NCBI GenBank assembly: GCA_034231615.1
Contig: CM067319.1
Coordinates: 7,705,051 to 7,769,050, forward strand
DNA from: Meghimatium bilineatum
Lineage: Eukaryota; Mollusca; Gastropoda; Stylommatophora; Philomycidae
Length of the DNA stretch: 64,000 bases
Direction: 5' to 3'
Shown here: piece by piece, positions 47,101 through 55,903 of the stretch
Position numbering within the stretch: position 1 is the stretch's first letter
Layout: each line of letters starts with the position of its first letter
Notes under the pieces: generated by a model
The model's input: only the letters and a program-made list of their open reading frames with translations
The model's database searches: none
What the model was told of the DNA's origin: nothing
Made by a program: the position numbers and the translations under genes

Positions 47101-50100
47101 ATAAGGTCAAAGGGGCTCAGGAACCATTCTGAAATTAGATCATCTTTGAAAAGCGCAACATTTTCAGCCAAGATAAAAACCATAATACAGTGCATTCTGT
47201 TCTCCAGAATAAATCTTTCTAATCTACGGGAGTTTAAGAATTAATGAACAAGAACTGCTTTTATTTTTCTATTTAATGAACTCACCAAATGAAACTTGGC
47301 AACATGTTCTATTTAACTAACTAACTCACACCAAATGACACTTGTTCTATTTAACAAACTCACCAAATGACACTTGTTCTATTTAACGAACTCACCAAAT
47401 GACAGTTGGAAAGTATGCTTATAAGTATAGGCATAGTAGATAGTCAGGCTATCTACATAGTCAGTCATTGGACTCAATGGCAAAGTCTGAGCTGATACTT
47501 TCAGCATGTGCTTAGATACGCAGGTGTTCGAGAACACGGAAGAGCACACATACTTGCTAGAGGGTACATATGTGAGGAAGATAAACAACATACCTAACAC
47601 AGTAGGGTGACCAGATGTTCCACCTTTGTATACTTTATCCCAATATTTCAAAAATATTTGTCGTTTTTTTTTACAGAAACCAATTCTGACAATGATAAAG
47701 TAGTCTCCCACATGGACAGTCCTGTTGTGAAAGAAATTTTGAGCTTGGATGTACCTAAGATATTGGTGAAGCGAGCCATACAAAAAAAGCTGACAGAAAA
47801 TGGTAAGGTATCAGTGTTTATTTAGTGAAAAGATATTACGAGAACAAATATGGTTGTTACATAAAATAATATACTACTGATACGATAATGGAAAAAAAAA
47901 TAGGCTTGAAAAAATACCATCTAAGCCGTCTTGCCCCCGGTTACCCTATAGTGAAATCCCTCTATATTGTATCCTTAAACATGTTTCCCTCTTTAACAAG
48001 ACTTTTCCAAATCTTCAATTATATTTATTCTTTGTTGTGTGTACTGTAGGCATATAAATAAAAACTTGCCATGGCAAGGTTGAATATGATTTGGAGAAGT
48101 CAGATCAGCAATGCAGAAAAGATCAATCTATTCAGATCGCTAGTACCAAGTATACTTTTATACAGATGTGAATGTTGGATACTCAATGCAGACATGCAAA
48201 CAAGGATTCATGATTTTGAAAACAAGTGCTACAGGCGTTTGTTAAGAATTAATTCTATAGAACACAAGTCAAATATATTTGTATATCAGCAAATAAACAA
48301 ACTTGCAGGTTATCAAGAACCAATTTTGGCAGTAGTGAAATCACATAAACTTGTTGGGTTTGGACATGTAACAAGACACACTCACTTTTTAAAATTATTT
48401 TGTAAGGAGCAGTGGAGGGGAACACCAAAGTTTGGGACAAAATACTGTCCCAAGTGCAGTATACTACACTCGTTAGACAGCTGATTGTTTATGGCTAACC
48501 AAATAACATTGTAATACTCTGGTAACAAAGATAGCTACATTACTAAAAATTGATAGCACATTCGTACTATTTTTGATGTAGCCATCAACCAAGCATATTT
48601 TGGCTATAGTGATTTTCTAGGCAACATAAATATGTTTAGTAGTTTGCCATTGCATTCTGCACAATTGCCGGCAGAGAGATTGTCACCTGGTACATTGGCT
48701 GAAACATACACGCTCTTTATGTCGCCGCAACAGCGGTGAACAATGCCTGCATGATTTAAATGTAGTTTTTTTATATTATAGTTCCAGTTTTTGTTTTTAT
48801 CTTGACAAAGGCCATTTGGTCGAGCGTTGAATCTGTGTATTTAACTTATTTGTAAAACTGAATTTTAATAAATTTTCTATAACTATGTATTAGAGTTTTA
48901 CCACAGTTTTTCAAGTTCATAACTCAGCGTGACTGACACTTTACACAAAGAATCTTCTGGAAGTTGATAGGCGTGTTATTAATTATGAACTATTCTTTGA
49001 AATAGGTGAAGACTTTGCAAGCACAGAAGCTCTTCTCGAGGCTGTTTTTACCGTTAACAAAGAATTAGAAACTGAATCCGAAACAGGGAAACAGATCACA
49101 AGCAATGAAGATGCAACAAATGTACTCACCTCAAGGAGATGCAAACATCGCAGTAAGTACCTCTTGCATTGCCTATCCATAGATAAGGCTAATGTAGATG
49201 CCGTAGAAGCTCAAAACCCCCCCCCTTTCCTCTTCACCGTAACAAGTAATCAGAACATGCCTTTTAATATCTGTATAAGAACTTTGTCAATTAAACTGTA
49301 ACAGAAGAATTGCATATGAAATCAACTCACTTATTGAAACAGGTAAAGCTTGAAACGAGGTAATAAAGTTTTGCTAATGTAACAAAACACACATAGGCGC
49401 ACACGCAAATCGACGTTTCAATCGAAAGGCCTTTATCAAGGATCACAAACACATGTAAATCAAAGATGACAAGTAAGGACGACACAACTTGCGTTCACAT
49501 GTCTAGTAAGTTGGCCCATAATGATAGAAATGAGGTCAGAGGTGACACAAACAGGAAATTTACAGAATAGGAAGTATACAAATACAGAACTGAACACATG
49601 CGAAAACAAGACCGAGAAATGATGGAACAACCCGATATTATACATATGTCAATCGCTCATTCATACCCAAAGGTTTCAGAGTGCCAAATTCATATATATA
49701 GCGGTTCTCAAGTGCCAGACGGGTTCGGTCGCCAGTGAAGCATGCTTTGATAGCCGTCACCTGAATATCTTGGGTGCCCTGATGGCCTGTGTCGTTGAAA
49801 TGAATGTCCTCAGGATGACCTGAATGGTGTTTAATGCTGTGTAGGTGCTCGCAGAAACGGTCAGCAAGCCTCCTACCAGTCTCACCTATGTACATCCTGG
49901 TGCAGTTGCAGATGATGGCATTGATGACATTCCAGGGCACACAGGAGAAACTCTTGAGGAGAAACAACCTATATATGGTGGACCCTTCCCATTGATGTTC
50001 CATAGGTATATCGATGATGGGATCGGTATCACTCACATGGCTGAAGCTGATCTATCACGCTCCATTCAGTACATTGATAACTTTCACCCAGCCATCAAGT

Positions 50101-50561
50101 TCACATCCGAGATTTCCACCTACCATGTGAAATTCCTGGATATATCTATCACTATTCAACCTACCTGTCTTAGCACATCAGTACACTACAAACTGACTGA
50201 TGCCTAATTTTCTCCTATATACCTCATCTCATCCACCTGCCTGCCGTGATTCCCTTCCATTCTCTCAACTTCATTTACGGCATAAAAGTTAATTTATTAT
50301 AGTTAATTAGCAATAAAAATTATCTTTCTGGAATAAGAATTCTAAAGTAGCGTATAATTTCTTTCAGACTTGAAGTTGGCAGAAGAAAATCAACGCCTGA
50401 AAGAACTGAAACGGTGCAAAGTATGCTTAGATAAAGATGTCTGTGTGACCTTCATACCCTGCGGTCACTTAGTGTGTTGCTCATCCTGTGCATCAGCTCT
50501 GAAGATGTGTCCAGTTTGTCGAACAAAGATCAGAGAAATGATTAGAACATACATGTCTTAA
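32752..50561 (+). CDS. XIAP-like: inhibitor of apoptosis protein, BIR1-BIR2-BIR3-UBA-RING
   Basis: A complete 589-residue IAP in six coding exons: 32752-33826, 39065-39234, 46139-46196, 47677-47802, 49006-49152, 50368-50561 (1770 nt, all phases compatible). BIR1 (about 7-87) binds zinc through C55, C58, H75, C82; BIR2 (about 245-312) through C280, C283, H300, C307; BIR3 (about 328-398) through C366, C369, H386, C393, each C-x2-C-x16-H-x6-C. BIR3 has the [13 protein letters not shown] context of caspase/IBM-binding BIRs. A Ser-rich linker (90-240) joins BIR1 and BIR2. A UBA-like helix block (about 447-490) spans exons 4-5. The RING (C542 to C576, C3HC4) gives E3 ligase activity, and the end ...YMS resembles XIAP. 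The protein should act in the cytosol on caspases and ubiquitin signalling. ATG 32752 lies 2 nt after an acceptor-like tttcag, implying an upstream 5' UTR exon. No CARD is present, so it is XIAP-like rather than cIAP-like. Confidence 0.93.
33900..34035 (-). mobile_element. SINE-A fragment in IAP intron
   Basis: atcaacacagcattcttagg and ttcattgttttctgaacgat follow SINE-A order; the head is lost. Confidence 0.65.
34070..34232. repeat. 26-bp tandem repeat, about 6 copies
   Basis: Unit ttttacggtgtgaaaatatg plus ccacca, spacing 26. Confidence 0.9.
34385..34495. repeat. 21-bp tandem repeat, about 5 copies
   Basis: Unit gatgtcattacacagatgac plus t. The flanking sequence resembles a decayed coding segment ([13 protein letters not shown] before it, [10 protein letters not shown]-like after), so the unit may have been amplified from a mobile-element frame. 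Confidence 0.85.
35190..36738 (+). mobile_element. composite element with 110-bp direct terminal repeats
   Basis: 35263-35372 and 36629-36738 are about 95% alike over 110 bp (gattacaatgaacgtacaga, then actatatagtacggatatga, ending acagttatagtctta). Between them lies about 1.25 kb of GC-richer DNA whose last 220 bp is the same retroposon found alone at 2025-2246, ending in (acaa)n. The interior also carries three diverged copies of a roughly 90-bp unit (35916, 36019, 36231; ctcaggca/cagtacc words). A 43-bp tandem unit precedes the left repeat. No recognisable gag, pol or transposase reading frame was seen. Class is uncertain: a small non-autonomous element with terminal repeats, or a retroposon within a duplicated segment. 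Confidence 0.6.
36803..36942 (-). repeat. family X, antisense
   Basis: Runs from cgggtataccgggccattcg to gagtttgagaatga in reverse family order. Confidence 0.78.
37337..37530. repeat. 32-bp tandem repeat, about 6 copies
   Basis: Unit tgcgttagaaatagctacgg plus gtgttggcactt, spacing 32; nearly identical copies suggest recent expansion. A G run lies at 37266. Confidence 0.92.
37815..37945 (+). mobile_element. LINE group A 3' tail
   Basis: ggatggacaggttacagcct, then caacattcgttgcggaggtg and a (gatgat)n-like end match the group A tail at 44.6 kb. Confidence 0.72.
38115..38290. repeat. (AACT)n tetranucleotide array
   Basis: Mostly aactaactaact with gactgact variants; degenerate outliers continue at 38480-38560 and 38790-38910 around the palindrome. 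Confidence 0.93.
38594..38787. mobile_element. palindrome with 92-bp arms made of a tRNA-like element
   Basis: From ctagagactaacgggaattg (38601) to its reverse complement ending 38780 the arms match without mismatch around a roughly 10-bp centre (aaacgcgtac). Each arm holds ggttcaattcccgtta, a B-box-like word, and gctaggcgatttgg, an A-box-like word. A diverged single copy of the arm is at 55158-55250. AT-rich aattttttaaa / aatttttaaa on both sides may be a target duplication. Confidence 0.9.
39065..39234 (+). CDS. XIAP-like: IAP exon 2: rest of BIR3
   Basis: Acceptor ...acttccaatag before 39065, donor TTTGATG|GTAAGT at 39234/39235. It supplies [20 protein letters not shown] and [17 protein letters not shown], completing the BIR3 zinc site, and ends in phase 0. 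Confidence 0.93.
39250..40092. repeat. 40-bp minisatellite, about 21 copies, next to a splice donor
   Basis: Unit ctacaactgtataactgatg followed by acattgttcttctgttattg, spacing 40. Early copies carry gtgtaactggcgg and later ones gtataactgatga. It begins about 15 bp after the exon 2 donor. Confidence 0.93.
40120..40220 (-). mobile_element. LINE group D 3' end scraps
   Basis: ataacccgactgggtcgcag and gtaccacattggatgcatca match the group D terminus; a second, poorer piece follows. Confidence 0.55.
40221..41785. other. IAP intron sequence, no gene recognised
   Basis: It holds a G run (41069-41083) and a dispersed motif at 40740-40850 (attcttcaccttgtctgata...) that recurs near 26350 and 38420. 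No exon-like open segment with splice sites was found. Confidence 0.4.
41790..41935 (+). repeat. family X copy
   Basis: attctcatgccccggctgga to gacacatccgtcttaag in family order, with a diverged middle. Confidence 0.75.
42240..43040 (+). mobile_element. LINE group E: RT palm end to C-terminus
   Basis: Opens with [16 protein letters not shown] (catalytic FADD at 42248-42259), then [31 protein letters not shown] and [12 protein letters not shown]. After one frame change near 42630 it continues [33 protein letters not shown] and [11 protein letters not shown]. The tail is aaatgaaatgaaatg. It is 5' truncated, without endonuclease. Confidence 0.85.
43280..44698 (+). mobile_element. LINE group A, longest copy (RT to 3' end)
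   Basis: RT order is visible: [60 protein letters not shown] (YADD 43840-43851), [40 protein letters not shown] and [20 protein letters not shown], ending CGDGT and a (GATGAT)n tail. At least four stops or shifts break the frame. There is no endonuclease domain, so it is a 5'-truncated RTE-like copy. Confidence 0.9.
44699..45050 (+). mobile_element. LINE group G C-terminal fragment
   Basis: Directly follows the group A tail. It reads [40 protein letters not shown] and [14 protein letters not shown], then its own gatgatgatg tail. The two LINE tails are fused end to end. Confidence 0.82.
45540..46055 (+). mobile_element. LINE group A, second copy
   Basis: [40 protein letters not shown] and [17 protein letters not shown] match the tail of the copy at 44.3-44.7 kb, with one stop. 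It ends 84 bp before IAP exon 3. Confidence 0.85.
46139..46196 (+). CDS. XIAP-like: IAP exon 3 (58 nt)
   Basis: Acceptor ttttcatatgtccag before 46139 and donor CGACGAG|GTATGA. It encodes [19 protein letters not shown]. It carries no domain, but exon 2 ends in phase 0 and exon 4 needs phase 1, so a bridging exon of this phase is required. The donor is weaker than the others. Confidence 0.68.
46362..46650. repeat. 26-bp minisatellite, about 11 copies
   Basis: Unit ttcccagtgatgaaacaggaaccatg, with alternation of aggaaccatgt and agaaccactgt variants, spacing 26 (46375, 46401, 46427). Confidence 0.92.
46655..46755 (+). mobile_element. LINE group D scrap
   Basis: gagtggttttgacatgtaac, caagaggtaattc and gaaggagaagaggtg follow the WFGHVTR...EGGRR order of group D. 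Confidence 0.5.
46800..47245 (+). repeat. family Y dispersed repeat, longest copy
   Basis: Contains tgctgtatttgaaagctctt (shared with 54050), ggtggagctagctgccccat (similar to 28870) and the closing aatctacgggagtttaagaa. No coding motif. Confidence 0.65.
47288..47405. repeat. about 30-bp tandem repeat, 4 copies
   Basis: actcaccaaatgacacttgt followed by tctatttaac, degenerate. Confidence 0.75.
47677..47802 (+). CDS. XIAP-like: IAP exon 4: first half of UBA
   Basis: Acceptor tcgttttttttacag, donor GAAAATG|GTAAGG. It encodes [20 protein letters not shown], then [22 protein letters not shown], where VKRAIQKKL...G matches the UBA start in BIRC proteins. Confidence 0.88.
48060..48475 (+). mobile_element. 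LINE group D fragment in IAP intron
   Basis: Reads [40 protein letters not shown] and [20 protein letters not shown]; matches 25.2 and 31.7 kb. Confidence 0.85.
48545..48715 (-). mobile_element. SINE-A, antisense
   Basis: aaaaattgatagcacattcg, gccatcaaccaagcat and tttgccattgcattctgcac; the head is degenerate. Confidence 0.75.
49006..49152 (+). CDS. XIAP-like: IAP exon 5: second half of UBA and spacer
   Basis: Acceptor ttctttgaaatag, donor CATCGCA|GTAAGT. Encodes [20 protein letters not shown] (closing UBA helices) and an acidic/polar spacer before the RING. Confidence 0.88.
49350..50280. mobile_element. Penelope-like element, two segments in inverted order
   Basis: On the - strand, 49638-49935 encodes a GIY-YIG endonuclease domain ([20 protein letters not shown], then [20 protein letters not shown]), with a 3' flank to 49350 that includes cctttatcaaggatca. 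On the + strand, about 49970-50280 encodes the reverse-transcriptase palm ([18 protein letters not shown], then [20 protein letters not shown]). Both belong to one GIY-YIG-bearing Penelope-like element but face opposite ways, meeting near 49955. It lies wholly in the last IAP intron and looks non-functional. Confidence 0.87.
50368..50561 (+). CDS. XIAP-like: IAP exon 6: RING finger and stop
   Basis: Acceptor taatttctttcag. Encodes [39 protein letters not shown] and [15 protein letters not shown], then TAA. Spacing C-x2-C-x11-C-x1-H-x3-C-x2-C-x6-C-x2-C equals the IAP RING. Confidence 0.95.
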
Positions 50562-50568
50562 GTGCCTC

Positions 50569-50574
50569 ATTAAA
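50569..50574 (+). promoter_or_regulatory. candidate ATTAAA poly(A) signal of the IAP gene
   Basis: ATTAAA starts 8 bp after the stop codon, unusually close. I saw no AATAAA in the following 100 bp. Confidence 0.25.
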
Positions 50575-50689
50575 TAATTTTATTACCATATGCATGATCA
50601 TTCTAGGATGTGTTTGTATGTGTAACATCTCTACTGACTAATAGAACATGTGCTACTGCACTTTGTGCAGACTTATAGGTACTCATTCC

Positions 50690-50910
50690 CTTTCAGCAGA
50701 GTTTAAAACAAATAGAATTGCAATAGTGACACAGTGTAAACTTGTTTGGTTTGGACAAGCAATAAGACATGAATCACTTTATAAAATTAATTTGCAAGAA
50801 ACAGTCGAGGGTGGAAAGAGGATAGGAAGACATAGAAAATCCTGGATTAATAACATCAAGAAATGGTCTGGTCGTGATTATTTTTACACTCCTCCAAATG
50901 GCTGAGGATA
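50690..50910 (+). mobile_element. LINE group D fragment
   Basis: AEFKTNRIAIVTQCKLVWFG, then LQETVEGGKRIGRHRKSWIN, follows the group D tail. Confidence 0.8.
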
Positions 50911-51044
50911 GAGTTGTTTTGTATCAGCCTCGTAGCGGAAAAAAATTGCTACATGTGAAATTAAGTTTCTGAGAAAAGCTGCAATGGTTACTAAACTAGA
51001 TAAAATAGAAATGAAGAAATTAGGACAAGAGTTGGTATAATAAT

Positions 51045-51350
51045 CATGTATTTAACATATTGAGAGACAGCAAGTAAAATAGTTCGGTTTCCTTATGAGA
51101 ATGAACCCAAACCAAATACCAATAAGAGCATATAACAAAATAATATCCGTCCGCACATACGGCGAAAGGTAGACCAAGAAAATGGTGGATAGAAAACATT
51201 AAGATAGTCTTGAACAAAAATAGCCTTAATGCAACCAAGGTGACTCATCTGGCCTTGTAACAACAGTTGAAGCTCCCACCCCTACGCTTAACAGCAAGTG
51301 TGAATACAATCAACCATGGTTCACCTGGGGGACAGACAATAGATATTAGT
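51045..51350 (+). mobile_element. LINE group C C-terminal fragment
   Basis: Broken frames read FLMRMNPNQIPIRAYNKI, RPRKWWIENIKIVLNKNSLN and LPPLRLTASVNT, as at 24.9 kb. Confidence 0.75.
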
Positions 51351-52875
51351 ATCCAGTGTGGAACCCCTAAGACCCCGAGAAGCTATGGATATTATATATT
51401 ATTATTATACTGCAGCCACTCTGTTCCCAAGTGACTAGATTGTCTCTGATTATCTTTTATATTTATTCTTCTGTGTTCATTCTCAAACTCCTGCTGATTA
51501 GCAGGATGCAGTCATGAGATTATATGTATTCATACTCCTGAATTGACTGTTTAATATCAGTTTTACAACATATATAGATAACATCAACTCATACAATAGC
51601 CATGTTTTTTAAATGTGAAGCCAATCCGTCCACTATTACCTCAAACAAAAATGTATCTGGAACAGTAGTTTTACCTAATAACCTGAATGATTTATTGTGA
51701 TAATGTCATTATGTATCTTTTCAAATGATGAGAAACAGGGTTGCCAGATAATAGACTGATTAAAGTCAAATTTCAGGTCAAACTCCCAACTTTTAACATG
51801 TTTTCAAAATGATCGAAAATTATCAAAATATAAATATCATGGCCAGTGACATTAATGATGGCAATTTTTGGTCAAGTAGTTGCCTAATTCTAACACTGAC
51901 CAGAAAGCAGATCAGTGTAAATGTTTCATCTGGACTAAAAATCCCAAAAATAGCAGCCTCTCAGGGAGAATTCTTCTGATTGGTTATTGGAAGGATCAAA
52001 AGCAGTAAACAATATAAAAAAATCTGATTTGAGGACAGCAGGTTCCTTTTGTCTACATCATTTTGCTTCCATCTTTGCCCTCAAATGTTTCGATGCCTCT
52101 ATGTAGCATTGTTCTCCAAACTGTACAATCAACTGGTCATTTTTTTCTGAGTTTATGTCCAACATGAAATTTATCAAGGATAGGCTATCTACCAGATGTA
52201 CTGGAATTATTTTAGCACATATATATATATATATTCATACAGCAATATACAATTTATAGTTTTTGGAGGCTGAGCCATAACTATCCTAATAATTGTCTTA
52301 AATATATAACATTTGTAATACAGTTGAATCCCTCTATAGAGCATTCTTTTCTAACAAATTTCCCACTTTAACAACACTTTTCAAAATCCCCAATTATGAT
52401 TATTTTTAATTGTTTGTACTATATATAAAAAAATTCTGTTATAACATACATATTTGATCAGTCTGAAACAAGTTGTTATAATGGGATATATTACTGGGTC
52501 TGTTAAAAATATTCCAGAAATATTTTAAAAATTAATTAATTTTTTTGGGGTTTATCTGAAAACTGATCAGCATTGTCTTTTTCGAAATAATCCCTTCCAA
52601 GAAGTTTCCACTTCTTGTAGATGTCCTTGTAAGCATTTTTGGGAATTGTGCGAAGTTCACCCTTGACCTGCCTTTCATTTTTTTTAATGATATGAAATCT
52701 TTTGATGCGAATATTAATTAAGATTGGGTTAATAGAATTGGGTTAATAGGCAAGGCATGAGATTATAGCTGTAGAGGAAGCAACGATTTATTCATTTTGA
52801 CAAACTGGCAATGTATACGCTTGTAGACAACAAAAGAACTACCTCTATAATGCAAAAAATGTTTCTGCTAAAGAA
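51351..52875. other. no gene recognised; partial family X at 51475-51525
   Basis: AT-rich, no exon-like segment. A family X start (cattctcaaactcctgctga) is at about 51477. Confidence 0.4.
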
Positions 52876-52879
52876 GGAC

Positions 52880-53142
52880 AGTTGGCACAAATAAAACAGT
52901 GACACAATGCATTTCCATTCTCTGGACTACGTCCTGCTGAAAATCTCATAGGGGGGTCGAGCTACAAAATCTGAAAATCTCATAGGGTCGAGCTACAAAA
53001 TCTGAAAATCTCATAGGGGGGTCGAGCTACAAAATCTGAAAATCTCATAGGGGGGTCGAGCTACAAAATCTGAAAATCTTATAGGGGGGTCGAGCTACAA
53101 AATCTGCTACAAGAGAGGACCAGCAGGAGTTTGAGAATGAAT
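52880..53142 (-). repeat. family X, antisense, with internal 34-bp expansion
   Basis: Begins ggcacaaataaaacagtgac, then atttccattctctggactac; then gaaaatctcataggggggtc plus gagctacaaaatct is repeated about five times; then ctgctacaagagagg to gagtttgagaatgaat closes the element. The amplified piece differs from that at 4.8 kb. Confidence 0.86.
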
Positions 53143-53479
53143 GCTGAACTTCAAAAATTTTCTCTGCTAAATTTTTCATGAGATATTTCAGTATAAGATT
53201 GGCCATTCAACCATGTGCTCCTCCACTAAGAATTCACAGTGCATTAAACCTACGAAGTACAACGAAAATATAACAAGGTGAATTACTTTCTTTTTCGAAA
53301 TTATTCCCTACCCACTGCGAGGACTCAATTTTCGTTTCGTTGTCATATTCACACACCCATGTTTCATTGTTGGTTACTACTGTTTTTATGTTATCAAAAA
53401 TTGAGTGATCAGGAGATTGCATTAAAACTGTGCCCCTATGGTAAGTAAATATTGAACAAAATATATTTACAATGTTAAA

Positions 53480-53700
53480 AGCAGTTTTACATTGAAGAAA
53501 ACAAGACTGATGTTTTGACCAAAGGGTCTGATAGGGACAAACAAACAGAAAATTGTGTTTTTTTCTTTGTTGCTTTCCAGATCTGTTACTGTATAGCATT
53601 CCTGTTGCAAGATGTAGTCTCTGATTTTGTGGTTCCATTCCATGTTCGTCCTTATCTTGATAAAGACCCATTGGTCGAAACTTCAATCCTGTTTATGTTT
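53480..53700. repeat. inverted pair of a Penelope-like terminal motif
   Basis: caagactgatgttttgacca...gtctgatagggac near 53505 is the diverged reverse complement of gtccttatcttgataaagac...ttggtcgaaac near 53648. Related text occurs near 48800 and 57316, and in the Penelope-like element at 49420. Confidence 0.6.
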
Positions 53701-53856
53701 TCTATTATGAAATCATCATTCATGCAAAAGTGACCTATCAGTTCCTGATGGAAGGGAAATTTTTCTTGTAAATTTGTATCAGAAATGTAGAAATCAAGAG
53801 AAGCACAGAATACACTCAAATAATTCTAACAGAGCTTGTGGTTTTTTTTAAGCACT

Positions 53857-53985
53857 CGTTCTCACATTCCCACTGGATCTCTCTTGTAGCAGGACAATGA
53901 TCCTACTAGATTTCCAGTAGGATGTAGTTCAGAGTATGAAGATATGTTTTGTGTCAATGGTTCAACATATCTGATTTCAGTAGTA
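53857..53985 (+). repeat. family X copy
   Basis: cgttctcacattcccactgg, then ctcttgtagcaggacaatga and gatttccagtaggatgtag, in family order. Confidence 0.75.
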
Positions 53986-54004
53986 GAATGTCTCTTCTTC
54001 CTCC

Positions 54005-54150
54005 CATTTGCAGTTTAATATGTCTATACATGTTTTCTTGATAAATGGTGCTGTATTTGAAAGCTCTTCAAGACTCCTATAAGGCTTTCTTTGGATGTCT
54101 GTCTGTGTGGGTCAGTACTCCTCCCTCAACTGGTTTAGTGTAGTGCAGTC
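54005..54150 (+). repeat. family Y fragment
   Basis: ttcttgataaatggtgctgt, tatttgaaagctcttcaaga and tttggatgtctgtctg match 46965-47040. Confidence 0.6.
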
Positions 54151-54159
54151 TTGCAGGAT

Positions 54160-54540
54160 ATGTTCTGTACACTAAAAGTGTGTAAAAATAGAACAATCCA
54201 GCCATCCCGAGAAACAAAAGCTAATCCAGAACACATACATGTCAATGTGGAATACAAATCCGACGCAATCACTCAACAGACCACACTATTTTGCCTTAGA
54301 ACTGCAGATTAATGGGTGGGCCACCTCTATTGAATAAGAACCTCATACACAAGCGAATGTCCATGTGGATGTGGAATCCCAAATCTGAACACATACTTCA
54401 GGACTTCACAACACACAAAAAGCAAAGATGACCGATCCGATTTGGTCAGAAGATACACAGAGTTTGAGGTAAAAGCGACAGGGCAGCCACTCTGACTTGG
54501 AGAAGATGGTAGATTTCATCCTTGTGTCAGGATTGACAAT
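54160..54540 (+). mobile_element. possible LINE group H C-terminal region, decayed
   Basis: Broken frames contain CGCGIPNLNTYF- and SEHILQDF-like text, reminiscent of the CxCG..xxEHxLxxC tail that follows RNase H in I/R1-type LINEs. Weak. Confidence 0.4.
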
Positions 54541-55015
54541 ATAACATGACCACAGACCTGATCAGAGAAGAAACAATAGAAGAAATAACAGAGACTGCAG
54601 GAAATACACATGGAAGTCGTCAGGTTACATAAGGAAGTCATCACACTAGGCAGCATCACTAACAAACTTATTAGAGCACATTTTCAAAAGCTCTGAATAT
54701 TTTTGAATTGACCTTTTTTATAACATTTTTAACTGTAACAATGTTCTTATATGTTGTATGCTTGTTACTTTTTGTGTTCTTTATTTGCTAATTCTGTAAA
54801 TATTTTGTATTTTCATGATTTTATGAAAAACTTTATGACACCGCTGGGAGTCTTAGGTTGACTACTAGTAAGTGTGTTCATAGTACACCAATTTGATAAC
54901 AGATATATATGATAACAATGATAACAATTTGATAACAGAAATATGTTGTACTAGAAGATACATGCTTGCTGTGCCAAACATTTTTTTTTTTTTTGGGTAA
55001 TGGATTTCCTATTAT

Positions 55016-55515
55016 ACAAACGTCTGGCTCTGTGGCGAAGTGGTACAGTGTGCGTCTGTGGTTTCCAAGGTACCAAGTTCGATCCCTGTCACAGGCAATT
55101 GTGCATCTGGATCGTTCAGAAAGCAATGACAAACTACTGAACATATCTTAAAAATTCTTGAGACTAACAGGAATTGAACCAGTCTGTTCAACGACACCAA
55201 ATCGCCTAGCAACTATTGTACACAGGTTTTTCCGTACTTGACTAACCGCATCTCCAAAAAAAGACGAGATTTTGTCAAGACATTTAAACTGTGTTCTCAA
55301 GTCACTGAGATGGACCAATCGAGACAAGGACTATTCCACCAATGACGAACATCCTGTATAGGTATTGAAGTATCCTCAGTAACAACGAACATATAACATA
55401 TATCTAAAGATATAACTAATCTCAAGAAAATCTAATTGCCTTGAAAATCACTACAGCCAAAAAATGCTGTGTTGATGGCTAGGTCCTGAACAGGATACAC
55501 TACCAATTTTTTGTT
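55016..55515 (+). mobile_element. SINE-A, sense, split by a 272-bp insertion
   Basis: Head ctctgtggcgaagtggtaca (A-box) and ccaagttcgatccctgtcac (B-box), then gttcagaaagcaatgacaaa to 55157. The body resumes at 55430 with ttgaaaatcactacagccaa and aaaaatgctgtgttgatggc, ending gatacactaccaattttt. Confidence 0.85.
55158..55429. mobile_element. insertion inside SINE-A, related to the 38.6-kb palindrome
   Basis: Starts cttgagactaacaggaattg and ends taactaatctcaag, giving roughly 10-bp imperfect inverted ends (cttgagacta / cttgagatta). Its first 95 bp matches the palindrome arm at 38601 (gaattgaaccagtc, caaatcgcctagcaac). Confidence 0.75.
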
Positions 55516-55765
55516 TCATTATACAAACATTCACATTTTATATTTCTGCTATAATATTAAAAATAACAGGAAATGATTACCATTGTTAGTATTGTAAATA
55601 ATTAACTATTACTGCTACGTAATTACCTACTGCTACGGAAAAATATAGCATAATATAATAACAAATAATACCAGGTAACTACAAAAATAAGTCATTTCGA
55701 TCTAAAATCCGTTTCTTTTGGGGGGAGAATTATTCTGTATTGTATTTTCATAGTTTTTTTGTTGT

Positions 55766-55903
55766 ACCTAAACTTCCACTAAATCTCTCTTGTAGCAGAA
55801 CAATAGTTTTACCAGATTTCGAGTTGGATATGGTCCAGAGAACAGAAATACAATGTGTCTCTGTTTTACTTATAACAATGGCCTGACACATCTGACTTCG
55901 GCA
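55766..55903 (+). repeat. family X copy, diverged
   Basis: acttccactaaatctctctt, gtagcagaacaatag, atggtccagagaacagaaat and cctgacacatctgacttcgg. Confidence 0.72.

Noticed and set aside
49638-49935. host GIY-YIG endonuclease (SLX1-like)
   Set aside because: The [13 protein letters not shown] text and the adjacent Penelope-type RT mark a retroelement domain.
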